DNA from: Thermothielavioides terrestris NRRL 8126 | Taxonomy: Eukaryota > Ascomycota > Sordariomycetes > Sordariales > Chaetomiaceae | Length of the DNA stretch: 64,000 nt | Direction of reading: 5' to 3' | NCBI RefSeq assembly: GCF_000226115.1 | Contig: NC_016458.1 | Coordinates: 4,126,001-4,190,000 of the forward strand | In this document: piece after piece, positions 1 through 11,179 of the stretch | Numbering within the stretch: the first letter of the stretch is position 1 | Layout of the letters: the number at the start of each line of letters is the position of its first letter | Notes under the pieces: generated by a model | What the model was told of the DNA's origin: nothing | The model's input: only the letters and a program-made list of their open reading frames with translations | Database searches by the model: none | Translations under genes and position numbers: made by a program

Positions 1-1515
1 CTCCTCCAGGCCAGCACCTACCTGGCCGGCCTCTCGGGCGGCGGCTGGCTGGTGAGCAGCATCTACGCCAACAACTTCACCTCGGTCGTGACGCTGCGCG
101 ACGGCAGGAAGGACAGCAGCATCTGGAAGTTCGACAACTCCATCTTCACCGGCCCGGACCTGCCCGGCATCTTAGACACGGCCAGGTACTGGAGCGAGGT
201 TGCCAGCCAGGTCCAGGCCAAGGCCGACGCCGGCTTCCAGACCTCCGTCACGGACTACTGGGGCAGGGCGCTCTCGTACCAGCTGATCGACGCCCCGGAG
301 GGCGGCCCGTCCTACACCTTCTCCAGCATCGCCGAGGACGACGCCTTCTCGAACGCCCAGGCCCCGTTTCCGATCCTGGTCGCCGATAACAGGGCCCCCG
401 GCACCACCGTCGTCTCGCTGAACTCGACCGTGTTCGAGTTCAACCCCTACGAGATGGGCTCGTGGGACCCCACCACCTTCGGCTTCGTCCCGATCAGGTA
501 CCTCGCCTCCAACTTCTCGGGCGGCGTGGTGCCGGCCGGCGGCGAGTGCGTCCGCGGCTTCGACTCGGTCAGCTACATCTTCGGCACCAGCAGCTCGCTC
601 TTCAACGCGTTCCTGCTGCAGAACATCACCTCGGTCAAGGGCGTGCCGCAGTTCCTGGTCGACGCGGCCACCGACATCCTCAAGGGCCTCTCCAACGCTC
701 GCGACGACGTGGCCCAGTACGTGCCGAACCCGTTCCTGGGCTGGAACAACGCGAGCAACCCGACGGCGGACGCCTTCGAGCTCGACCTCGTCGACGGCGG
801 CATGGACCTGCAGAACATCCCGCTGCACCCGCTGATCCAGCCGGCCCGCGCCGTCGACGTCATCTTCGCCGTCGACTCCTCCGCCGACACGACCTACTCC
901 TGGCCCAACGGCACCGCCATGCGCGCCACCTACGCCCGCTCGCAGAGCCCCATCGCCAACGGCACGCTGTTCCCGGCCGTGCCGGACGACCGCACCTTCC
1001 TGGCGCTGGGCCTCAACAACCGGCCGACCTTCTTCGGCTGCGACGCGCACAACTTCACCACCACCACCAGCCAGTCGGCGCCGCCGCCGCTGGTGGTCTA
1101 CCTGCCGAACGCGCCGTACACGGCGCTGTCCAACGCGACGACCTTCACGCCGTCGTACGCGCTCGCGCAGCGCGACGCCATCATCCGCAACGGCTACGAC
1201 GCCGCGACGCAGGGCAACGGCACGCTCGACGCCGCCTGGCCCGCCTGCGTCGCCTGCGCCGTGCTGAGCCGCAGCTGGGCGCGCACCGGCACCGCCGCCC
1301 CGCAAGCCTGCGACGCCTGCTTCGCGCGGTACTGCTGGAACGGCACGACCGCGCCGGCCGACGCCGCCATCGTCGCCGGCGGCGGCGGCGCCGAGTACCA
1401 GCCCACGCTCAAGATCGGGGACGGCAACTCGGCGAGCTCGGCCGGTGTGGCCCTGGCTGGGCGGTCCGTGTGGGCCTTGATTGTCGGGCTGGCGGCGGTG
1501 CTGTTTTCTGTGTGA
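1..1515 (+). CDS. Lysophospholipase / phospholipase B, 3' part (5' end outside window)
   Basis: The reading frame is open from base 1, so the gene starts upstream; about 504 residues are visible. Fungal PLBs run to roughly 630 residues, so about 130 are missing. The cPLA2-type nucleophile motif GLSGGGW is encoded at 28-48. A second family block with DGG and [10 protein letters not shown] lies near 790-845 and probably carries the catalytic Asp. Many N-x-S/T sites, a Cys-rich block near 1235-1345 and a C-terminal hydrophobic tail after a Ser/Gly/Ala stretch fit a secreted, GPI-anchored enzyme that deacylates phospholipids and lysophospholipids at the cell surface. No intron is needed in the visible part. 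The GTG at 52 is only an internal codon. Confidence 0.93.
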   Translation, partial: LLQASTYLAGLSGGGWLVSSIYANNFTSVVTLRDGRKDSSIWKFDNSIFTGPDLPGILDTARYWSEVASQVQAKADAGFQTSVTDYWGRALSYQLIDAPEGGPSYTFSSIAEDDAFSNAQAPFPILVADNRAPGTTVVSLNSTVFEFNPYEMGSWDPTTFGFVPIRYLASNFSGGVVPAGGECVRGFDSVSYIFGTSSSLFNAFLLQNITSVKGVPQFLVDAATDILKGLSNARDDVAQYVPNPFLGWNNASNPTADAFELDLVDGGMDLQNIPLHPLIQPARAVDVIFAVDSSADTTYSWPNGTAMRATYARSQSPIANGTLFPAVPDDRTFLALGLNNRPTFFGCDAHNFTTTTSQSAPPPLVVYLPNAPYTALSNATTFTPSYALAQRDAIIRNGYDAATQGNGTLDAAWPACVACAVLSRSWARTGTAAPQACDACFARYCWNGTTAPADAAIVAGGGGAEYQPTLKIGDGNSASSAGVALAGRSVWALIVGLAAVLFSV

Positions 1516-2281
1516 GAATGTACATAGCGTAGGTAAACGGCTGGACCTAGAAACGATAGGTCGGTTTGTACGATTCCGCTGGTGGAGGCGCAAATGCTTG
1601 CTTGGTTGGGACTGGGCTGGGTAGGTAGATACCACGAGACCGGACTATCATAACTCTTGTTTTTTTGCCCAAAATTCTTTTTCCCTGTGTGCATCCTTCG
1701 TCTTTTGATTTGCTTCTAGGCCTCTTCGGCTACTTGTCGAGCTTCGGCAGCATCGTGGCATCGAAATGGATGGGGGACAGCGGAGTTGCATGAAGAATTA
1801 CGAGTCCAGATGCGCGGTGCGGCAAGATGAAAGGACGTAACCGTTCTGGAGAAGAGGAGACTCCCACCTTGGTATCAGGTACCTCAGGTATGCCAACCAC
1901 TTGTGTACTCCCCGGAGAATGCCGACGTGATTGTGGTTTGGCTATGGCCACCCAGCAACGACCCCTTTCAGCATACAACACTTGGGAATCTACCCTTGGT
2001 AGCATTCCATGATTCGATGAGATTGCGATCCCTCTGGATGGTCATAAGTTCGTCAAGATGCAGGAGCTGAGAGTTGACAACATCAACAATGGATGCCAGA
2101 AGTGAGGGGTAAAACGGAAAGGGTATGGACCCGTCTGTGTCAGAAAAAAAATAAATAGAAAAAATAAAAAATAAAAAAACGTTGTCGGCATTCTGTGTCC
2201 ATCAGCCCATGACGGCGAGACACTCGCCAGTATAACCACATCCTAGCAAGGCCGCCGTCCAACGGCGGCCGCTCATTGCTG
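1516..2281. other. Intergenic, convergent 3' ends
   Basis: This lies between the phospholipase B stop and the end of the caspase-like gene on the other strand. It holds an A-rich stretch at 2143-2178 and one of the window's GGTACCT-type short motifs near 1871-1891. I see no gene. Confidence 0.6.
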
Positions 2282-4071
2282 TCATTGAAACGTACTGCGA
2301 TAGGGCCCGTCCACCCTCGCTTCCGTGATCCCCTCGGGCATGGACCGGAGCCATTCGGCCCAGCTGTCCATGTTGAAGACATCGTTCGCCAAACGAAACG
2401 TTATGCTAATCTGCGTCCCGCCGGGAGGAGCGCTGGGTGCTTCTCCGTTCCGCAGCGGGGCCAGAAGAATAGATGGTAGAGCCTTGACGCCCGAGAGCTG
2501 CATGCTCAGGGGCGTGGGATACCTCGTAAGGACTTCCCTCTCAGGGTTCTGTTCCTGAATCATCCTGGGATACAACGATAGCAGCTTGGCGTGGAGTTCA
2601 GCTGCGGAGAAGGGCTCCTTAAACGGTTGGATGGCCCTCGTCCGGAGCTGGTCCGTCAGCGCACGAGTAAAGGCACCCCTGCCAAGGAGCTCGGCGTGAT
2701 CCTCCCCTGCCGAGGCAGCGATTACTTCCAGCATGCCTTGCCGCCGGACCGTCGCGTACGAAGGGTAGTACGCACAGTCCATAAGGAGCAGCGCATCGGA
2801 GCGGGCATCCTCGAAGGAGTGCTGGATGTGACTCCATCGGATGGCCAAGGAAGGGTCAGCGTGCTTCGAGCTGGTTAGAGAGAGGCGTTAGCTTCGACGA
2901 ACAGCAGCTTGAACGAAAATCGAATCACGCGGCGAACCTTGCAAGCACCGTATCCCGGTCCCCGTTCAGGTAGCTGCACCCGCTATAGTAGAAGATCTTG
3001 AGGCAGTCGCGCTGATTGTGATCGGCGATGAAGTCTCTCACCACTTGGGACAGCCATAGCCAAGGCTTCGTGGAGTCCGCTGGTGATGTCGGAATCGATT
3101 TGATCTGGACCACGTAGTTGTAGTCCTCGTGAAAGGTCTTGGCTAATTCCTGAACAGCACTCCGGGCTCCGGGATGCTCGTCGTCCTGCCACCGGACTAG
3201 AAGGACCGACACGTGGGCGTAGCGGCTGCGGAAGGGGTTCGCCAGCATCCGGTCTGCGCTCCCCTGAAGATCGGCCCGGAAGGAGTCGAATCCAGGCAGC
3301 TGCGACACACTGATAGGCTTCTCGGGGCGCGGTCCGGAGGGCAAAGGGGTTCTGATGCGTGCCTCGTTCAGTGCCGGCTGAGCGTGGTGGTGCGTCGGCG
3401 GGGGGTCTAGGTCCATTTCCCGAGAGTCGGAGGTGAAGGCCGGCCTGGAATGTGACGGCGCCGGGCTCAGCTGCGGCCCGGCCAAGCGCGCTAGGCTGTG
3501 TGTGGAAGGCTCGTGGGATCTGAACCTCCTGGCAGCTTCCTCCCAGGACATGTCGTGATGGTTGGGGTGGCACTGTAAGGGGGCGCGTAAGCCGACAGCC
3601 GCGCCAACATCAAACAGCGGGTGGGGGACGGGAGCTTACCGCAACCCGCCTTCGGCGACAGTCTGCGCAAGCGCCCATCTTGCGGATGAGATGGGCACGC
3701 TCCCGCTGAATGGCTGTCAGGGGCCCGGTTCGTCGGCGGCTAGCACGGCGCTGGGGAGCCACCTCACTGCCGTCTCGAGCTGAGAAGACGGCTTGCGCAG
3801 CGAAGGTGGGCGAGGAGGTCACGCTGTAGGGTGTCCCAGGCGTTTCGCCGGTAGGTAGGGTGGCCGAGGTCACGGCAGTTGCCGCCGTCGATATCGATGA
3901 GTTCGTGTCCTTCCGCAGGGGCGGGGACGAGCCTTCGGGCGGCGGGCCATGTTCCTCGAGAGGGCTCTTCGTGGCGGGGTGTGCTTCGGGGCTTGCGGGA
4001 AAACGTTGCACAGACCGAGTGTCGTCACTGTTGTTGGGCGGCGCCTCAGCCAACTTGTGGGCTGAATGCAT
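2282..4071 (-). CDS. Caspase-like (C14-type) protein with both catalytic-dyad positions substituted
   Basis: Three exons: 4071-3640, 3572-2938 and 2870-2282, giving 551 residues. Intron 1 (3573-3639) joins VA to CHPNHH; intron 2 (2871-2937) joins VLAS to SKHAD. Residues 1-110 are Pro/Ser-rich and look disordered. Residues about 118-160 form a conserved fungal block with C135-x2-C138, four Arg, C145-x-P-x-H149-H150 and then MSWEEA, which resembles a small metal-binding module. The C-terminal half follows the fold seen in fungal caspase-like proteins (YYxGH...WSxIQ...LLxDCC). Here the His position reads YYSGC (C343) and the Cys position reads MDCAYYP (A389). It is therefore probably a non-proteolytic scaffold or regulator. 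The splice joins keep phase throughout. Function is not known to me. Confidence 0.78.
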
Positions 4072-5813
4072 CCTGGGGTTGGCACGCTGCTCAGATACTC
4101 AGGAGATGCAGCACAGTCCCATGGTCAGCGGAAGCGCAACTCGGGGGAGCGTCGAGGCAAACTCGGGCCGGCCGTTTGGTTGCCCTATTCAGTTTGACGG
4201 GGACATCGACACACTCCGACCTAGCCCGCACACGTGCTTGTCGTCTCAGTCTCACCCGTCTACCGTGGAGGAAGAGCCTTGTGGGGAACCGCGGGCCGAA
4301 GCGTTTCAGGGGTGCACCAGGCCAGCGGAAAGCGATGCGTCGGTGAGAGGCGGGTTCAGACACGGCCGCCGAGGCCCGGGAGCACACGATCGGGTAAGCC
4401 ACGAAGAACCAGTGGGGATCGTGTGGTCCTGGCCTGTCCTCCGACCAGCGCGATGCGGTACGCCGGATAGGTGCTGGGAACTCCGCCGCCCGTTTGACCG
4501 AAGGTCCGTGTCCGGAGGCACGGCAGAAACGGTGAGCTGGTGAGTGTCTGAAAACTACCTGACCTGTACACCCGACAATGACAAGCGGTTCTGAGCTGAT
4601 ATGATCAAAAAGGGAAAGAGGAAAAAAGATAAACAAGCCGGAAAAGAAAGGTATACAACAAAATGCAAGTTCCAGGCGCAACTTCGCGGATTGGGTCCGT
4701 CTCGGAATCGTTAACTAAGGTAATGGGTTGATGTCGCACGACACCAAATGGGTCCCCCCAGCGAAATGGGACGAGGGAAGCCGTGCACAGGAAGAGGGAG
4801 TTGGCGAGGGGAAGGAGGAGCTGTGAGTGCAGAGACGCCCGGGAGAGGTGAGGGAAGGAGCGTTGAGGAGGCAGGCGAGGCAGACGCGGGGAGCCAGGCA
4901 TTGATGAGTTCTCTCCAGAACCAACCTCCTGCAACCTCAAGACCCCGACGCCCGAGTCCGGCAGCGACTTTCTTTTTTTACTGGCCTTCTTGAGACTTAA
5001 TTTCACTCGCGGCATGGTCTCCGCTCAGAGGCTCAATTCAGTCAAGCCCAAAGTGCATTTTGTCCACTGGAGATTTTCCCCGGGGGGAAGAACCCAACGA
5101 GACCTGCCCCAACCACGTGGACCCTGCCATCGCCTACCTTGCACGGCGGATTCCTGCCAGACCCTTCTAAGCAGGACAACAGCACACCGGCAGACCGACC
5201 AGTGGAGTTCGGCGTCTCTTCCGGGAGCGTGGCCCCACGTCCCCCGTGCTGCCCGCCTCATCCTCCCGTTGCGTCGGTTAGGTGGTTCCTCATTGCATGA
5301 TTCCGGTGCGGAAGCAGCGCTTACCTCGCTTTCCTTTTTGTTATCACTGTAAGCCGGCTTCTCGCATACCCGCTCAGGCCTGTATTGGGCTCCTGGTGTG
5401 TGTAATTTTACCTCGCGTACCGTCCGGGTACCCTGCACCGCTAGGTACTTCCGTGCCTTACGCTCCCTGCACCCCCACGCCTCCGCTGCGGTTGTTTGGG
5501 CCACAATTGACCCTAACCCACCTTGTACACTAAGGTAGAGTCAGGTGACTGGTGCGGTCGGTGAGGTGAGTGTGAGATGTCGGATACACCCTTACGTAAC
5601 CTAAACATAACTTACACGCACCAATCGGGCCAACGAACTTCTGGCAACAGCACGAGTTACCACGGAGTAAAGTGGAAAAGTCGGGGCGAGCGGCCGGGGG
5701 TGGAAGAGTCTGTTCGCTCACCGGACCCTGCCGAAGCCTCACCGCAATTTGCTCTCTGATTGGCTCCTTCCGTTGTTAACGTTGGTTACCGGCTCCACAA
5801 GCCGTAGCTCGTT

Positions 5814-6221
5814 CCGTCTCGGGGTCGTCGTTAAAGAGGTCCCGCCAAGACTAATTTCGGAGACTGCCGCTTACAAGTATTTACAATCGCCACGGGGTGA
5901 GCGGGGCCGCGACGACTTCGAGCAACATCAACAACGAGAATTGCAAAGACTCGTAGCAACAGCTTCGCGAAACCTCAACCAAATCGAAAAAAAAGAAAAC
6001 GAAGTTAACCCGTACCCTAACCTTGACCCTCACCCTAACTATAACCCTCACCCTAACCAGCGGGGGGCTGGCGCCGCCCCCCGCACCCCCGGCGAACTAA
6101 CCCTTGGCGATAGTGCAAACCGCTTGGCGGTCTTGGCGGGGTACTGACGCTGTAAAAACATTGCCGACAATTGGCCGAAATTAGTCTTGGCGGGACCTCT
6201 TTAACGTCTACCCGTCTCGGG
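5814..6221. mobile_element. MITE-like element, probably Mutator-related (non-autonomous)
   Basis: A 388 bp element (5824-6211) is bounded by terminal inverted repeats of 37 bp (5824-5860 and 6175-6211). The inner 32 bp are identical and two mismatches lie near the tips. It is flanked by a perfect 10 bp direct repeat, CCGTCTCGGG, at 5814-5823 and 6212-6221. Long TIRs with a 9-10 bp target duplication are typical of Mutator-like elements; hAT elements normally give 8 bp. There is no transposase ORF inside, so it would need a partner in trans. Family assignment is inference from TSD length and TIR form only. Confidence 0.72.
6009..6056. repeat. Degenerate telomere-like hexamer array inside the MITE
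   Basis: Eight consecutive hexamers in register: CCCGTA, CCCTAA, CCTTGA, CCCTCA, CCCTAA, CTATAA, CCCTCA, CCCTAA. Three match the C-rich strand of the TTAGGG telomere repeat used by filamentous fungi; the others differ by one or more bases. It lies wholly within the inverted-repeat element. Confidence 0.7.
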
Positions 6222-7872
6222 CCACGGCGCTTCGGCGCGAATTGAACAACACAAGAACGGGAAGTCGCGAAGTTGCCCTCGATGTCCAAAGTACCTACCT
6301 TACCTTACTCGTGGCGGAATAGATATCGCGGCCCGGGTCGTCAGAGCCCCTCCCTCTTCAAAGAAATTGCTACCAATCAGGCAATGACGCCTTCTTTTGC
6401 TTGCTCACTGTCGCGCAATTGCACTTTTGCACTTATCCGTGGACCTTTTGAGACCTGACCCTGACCCCCAACAACCAGAGCGGGATGGCTGTCCCGAATG
6501 TGTCCGCGAGAGGCGCTTTTCCGCCGCGTTTCCGCCGCGTCTGTCGCGGGAGAACAGGTGTGATTTGCGGTTTCAGACCGTCTTGCATGTCTGGCACGTC
6601 CAAATTCGTCCAGTCCCGGCTTGTCCCTGGGCGTTCCCAGCTCACCGACACAAGCAGCTTCGGGAGCGCCGCAAGCCTCGCCAGCCGCTCTTCCCAGCTC
6701 TACATGCACCTAACGTCAGTTACCTCCCTCTCTTCACAGGCGATCTGCAGGCCCTTCTTTGAGACGTCTTTTGCCGGTCCACAATCTGCGTTCTCGTTGG
6801 CCGGCGTGCTCCCCACGTTGGGCAGGAACGATGTTGTTGCCGAGTCGTTCGTGGTGTTGACCACTAGCGTTCGGGATGCGGGCGAAAAAAGGGAGGGTGA
6901 GCTGGGGTTGGGGGCACGCTCCAACTTGCTCAAGCCGGGGAAGATATTGTATATGCATTGATACCCGTACCACCAAACCCCGATCAGCGGCCCAATCAGT
7001 GTTTGCTGTTGCATGCTGCAGTTCTCTGTTTTGCTGACATGCCTAGACTGCAGTGGAGAGAGCTCACAGGGAGGGGAGGGAACTGGAGGAGGAGAGGGTG
7101 GCAGGGATCCGAGCCGTCGTTACGCTGCGTCGAACAGCGAGGCTCACCTCGAAGGTCCCTCTCATTGGACACCCCACCTACCACACCACGGTCAGACCAG
7201 AAGCGGGTGCTCTCCACTACTATCTCTGTGCAAGTGAGCATATTGCGTATCGTGTGATGCGGTACTATCCTGCGCTGGTGAAGTGAAGAGCCACGCTGGC
7301 ACGACTTAGGTGCGTATGCCGGTCTGGCTCCAACGAGTGTAGAGCCGGGTTTTCCATGTCCACTCACCCCGGAGAGCTACGGCGAGGCAATTTCTCGCCG
7401 CCGAGACGGAACAGGTGAAGCACTTTGCTTGGCCAGTTGGCATCGGGCGAGAGGCCAATGCATGTCGCAATCGGCCCAGACGCCCAATGGTGCACGCCGG
7501 CGGAACCCAGAACAGCACTTCACCTGCAACCGAACCAAGATGCAACTCCCACTCAGCCCCCGACACCCCGTGGGGAACTGCCCGATATATCCGCCTGCAC
7601 CGCCAGCTTTGGGGGTCCCAGCATGCTCCGGCGCACCCCCGTATTCGGCGGGCTCTGCATAGTTCTGGCCACTGAAGCTTTAGTTACAACCCCCAAACCG
7701 AGCTCAGTCTTGAGGACGACGCAGCCAGGTGGGGGCAGCAGACATGGAGGTTCTCGGGCGCGAACCATGACTCCACAAGAACATGACTGCTCTCGGCACA
7801 GCGGGTTGGCATACAAGCATACTATATGGCAAGCCACGTCTGACCCAGCCAGATACCGGCTACACCAGAGCA

Positions 7873-10800
7873 TCACCCCTCTTCCCTCCTGGCCAAGTCC
7901 AAATTCCAGCCCCTTTCCCCGGGCCTAAACCTGCAGCTGAGATTCTGCAGTTTGCGGGTCATCTCAGCACCCGCGACGCCCAGGCGGGAGCCGTCCAACA
8001 CGACGTGTTCCCGCTCCTCGAGGTAGGCCTTGTCCCGGGACGGGATGGCCAGCAGCGTCGCCGTCGACGATCCCTTGACGATCTTGACATTCCAGACGGC
8101 CGTCTGCACCATGATGCCCAGCAGGAAGCTGAGCGAGAGCACTACCTGGATGGCCAGAAAGGTCAGCCACGCCCACTCGATGTGGACGTAGCTCTCCGTC
8201 GCGAGGACGGTGCCGGTCTCGAATGTCGAGTTCATGGCGCGGATCCTGAAGGAGAGCGGGTGTCCAAGGTTAGCATCTCTCGCATCTCGCATCTTTGGCC
8301 CCTGCAAATTCAAAGCCCTGTCCCCCGTTGTAGTCACCGAGTACCAGCAGCTGCAATGGCTACACGATGGAGCCAGCAGCGGTGTTGGTCTCCCGGCCGC
8401 ACTACCACAAAAAGGGGGGGGGGGGGGGAGAACGTCAAAATAAACAACAGAAAGACGGCCAGTAAAAGGCCCGAATAAACGAGAAATCCACTTGCGTGTT
8501 AGTCAGGCTGATAGCCAGATTCGTCGTCAAGTTCGCGACCGCAGCGCGCATGCCGTCGGCGTCCAGCCCCGACCTAAACATGGCGGTCCCCAGCACCTCG
8601 CTCGTGGGCGTCTGGCCGCCGATGGCGCTCCCGTAGGCGTGCGAGTACGTGCCGGAGAACAGCGACAGGACGTAGCCGTTGAGGAGCCGCACGTCCTCCC
8701 GCTCCACCGAGTACACGCCCGCGTCGTCTGCGTCGCCATTGCCGTTGCCAGCATTGCCGGTGGCGCGCAAAATCACCCGCCCCGGCGGCGGCGGCGGGGC
8801 GTCCCGGCCGCTGACGACGAGCGCGCTACTGCCCGGCTCGTCCTGGGCTGGTGCTGCCGCCAGGGCGGACGAGTGGACCACCGTGCTGGTCGACACACCG
8901 CCTAACGTCGATACCTGGTAGGTGTTTACGCAGAAGTGCAGAAGCACCTCGGCGGCGCGGAACTCGCCCTGCTCCTGTTGCTGCTGCTGGTGCTGCTGCT
9001 GGTGCTGCTGCTGGTGCTCCGCAGCGGGCGCCAGCCCGGCCGTCTGGTTGGTGTAGACCAGGAAGAAGTTTGCGATGGCGCTCGCCACCCGGCCGTCCTG
9101 GTCCGAGAAGGCGAGGCTCGTGCGGGCGGGGAGGAAGCTTCCCTGTTGGCTGGCGTCGTCCGGCCCGTCAGTGGCCCCCTGGTTGGTGGTGGTGGTGGTG
9201 TTGGCGGGGGCGTGCGGCCATGAGACGTTGAGGTTGCAGCTGGCAGTGCTGCCAGCCAAAAACAGGCCGTTGGGCAGGCGGGCCACGCGGACAGTCTCGT
9301 TATTGGCGACCCCGAGCGGCACGCCCAGGCTGCGTGCCGTGGCCTGGTTGGAGATGGTGAGCCGGTCGGATACGTCGGCCACGGCGCTGCAGACCGCCAG
9401 CGAGCTGAAGTTGCGCCATCGACAGTCGCCGGAGCTGCAGAGGGGTTGCAGGTGCGGCACCTGCTCGTCGACTACGTGATAGATGCCCGACTGGATCGCT
9501 TGCTTCTCTCGGGTGTCCAGGCGTTCTGATAGGTGGGATGCGCACTCAGTGTTTACAATTCACAGGGGGGGAGGAAGCACCGGGTGGGTGGTGCGTCTCT
9601 GCTTACCGTACGGTGTCGGGTGGGAGTAGGACTTGCTTTTGGCCACCGTTGCCGTGCCGCTGCCTGCTTCGACGCTCTGGGTTGGGTAGGTTATGGCACC
9701 TTGTGTGAGCGGTGAGAGAAGGAAGCTTGCCAGCAGTGCCACGGCTACAGACACGCCGAGTGCCCTATCACCAGTCGGTCAGCGACATCTGGCCGGCAGC
9801 AAGACGCTCGGGATACGCTCGAGTCCTTCCACACCTTCCCTTTCTCCTGTAGAGAAGCATGACGGCACCCACGGGACTCCGCTTCGCGTCCTCGAACGTT
9901 CCAAAATCCGCCAGCGGCTTTCGCCCCGAGCGAACGAGTTCCACTTCAGCTGCGAGAGCCCCTCGCTCAGGGGCACCGCCAGAGCTACCTGGCATATCGC
10001 AGTCAGGAAGGCCACCACGGTGTTGAGCGAGACGGTCAAAGGCCAGTCAGCGAGCCCGCGTCCATCATATTTCTTCAGCACGGCGATGATGACTGCCAAG
10101 CACACGATGCTGAGGAGAACCCACAGGATCTCGGGCAGCCAGTGCATGCAATACCGCAGAAACGCACCGCACCCGCCTCTCACTCCGCCCCGTCGCTTGC
10201 CTCCGTCCCCTTCTCCGTTCAGCGGTCCCATCTTTTCCGTCCGCCGCCGCCGCCTCCGCCGCTGCCGGTCCCACGAGCGTCTCGCCTCCGGCCGGTTCAT
10301 CCCATCCGGCATTGCCGGAAAGGTATCCGCCCGCGGCGGGCCCGTGCCGTCGACCTGCGACTCATCTTTCGGCGGCCCGGACTCGGGCGCCGGGCCGAAG
10401 TAGCCCAGGTCCTCGTAATGCATGAACGGACCGTTCTGAGTCCCGCCTGGGGCTCGCTGGTGCGGGGATGGCTGCTCCTGTGCCCGGCTCTGCCATGGCG
10501 CGGGTGCAGACAGAGCGGGCGTGACTTCGCTCCCGGGGTTGTAAGTCGAGCGCGGGGGGTATAGCAGTGTTGGCGCCGGGCTGTACGGCGTCCGGACGGG
10601 GCCCTGCCCGGATTCCAGCTCTCGCGCGCGGGCCGCGGTCAGCTCCTGCAGCTCGCGGCGGCCGTGCCATTGCAGTGGCGCGGGGTAGGAGGAGGGGATG
10701 TGGCTCGTATCCGGGTGCGTCTGCCACAGCGCGGCGTGGTTGGGATGGTCGCGGTCGCCTCCAGAAGCTGCTTCTTGTCCTTGTCCGTGCCACAATCCGG

Positions 10801-11179
10801 GCTGGCTCTGCGCCTCCCGGCTCCGTCCACTCTGCCATTGCGCCGCATCCTGGTAGTGCTGGGGAGGAGATGGCGATAGTCCCGTCGGCCCCGCGTATCC
10901 GTGCGCAGCCTCATCGTCGTCGTTCTCGTGGATTGAGCTTGCTGGCGAGACGGTGAATTTCCCGCCACTGCTAATAGTGCCCTTGCGCTGCGGCACCTCG
11001 CTGCTGGACGAGACTGTGCGCGCAGGTGGTGGGGGCTGGTAGGCCTGGTATGTCGTGGTGGCGGAAGTGCCCGCCACCGGTTTCCTCCGGGGGATCATCG
11101 CGAGCTCCGCCTGGTGGTTGTCGCCAAGGTAGGCACCTCGCGGGGGGTAGTTGTGGTCATTGGGAGCGCGGTCTCGCAT
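7873..11179 (-). CDS. DUF3176 multi-pass membrane protein, one apparent frameshift
   Basis: Exons 11179-9835, 9764-9607, 9525-8496 and 8245-7873, about 968 residues once one frame change is allowed. The first 300 residues are Pro/Gln/Ser-rich and cytosolic-looking. Four membrane segments follow: WLPEILWVLL, a second around SLNTVVAFLTAI, ALGVSVAVALLASFLL, and one near the C terminus starting HIEWAWLTFL. The family block LSQLKWNSF is followed by KPLADF, but these are in different frames; the switch is at about 9920-9930 around a GGGG run. The summed exon length is one base short of a multiple of three. A long glycosylatable region with a polyQ tract (8971-9019) lies between segments 3 and 4. 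The third intron (8246-8495) appears to use a GC donor. The family has no established function. Confidence 0.82.

Larger units (their letters stand above)
4072..7872. other. 3.8 kb gene-poor region with a MITE-like element
   Basis: Between the 5' end of the caspase-like gene and the 3' end of the DUF3176 gene I find no convincing coding exon; ORFs on both strands lack recognisable domains and overlap each other. It holds the inverted-repeat element at 5814-6221 and scattered TACCT-type motifs (for example 6291-6308). It looks like a decayed, transposon-derived interval. Confidence 0.55.

Noticed and set aside
172..1635. 487-residue minus-strand ORF opposite phospholipase B
   Set aside because: Arg/Gly/Val-rich antisense shadow of a GC-rich exon, with no domain; the plus frame has the GLSGGGW and DGG motifs.
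4605..5015. Minus-strand ORF starting MPRVKLSLKKASKKRK
   Set aside because: Lysine-rich start looks protein-like, but the rest is low complexity and I see no splice partner or family.
8971..9019. CAG/CTG trinucleotide run (also 19631-19676 and 27261-27293)
   Set aside because: Ordinary polyQ or microsatellite tracts common in filamentous fungi; no further structure seen.
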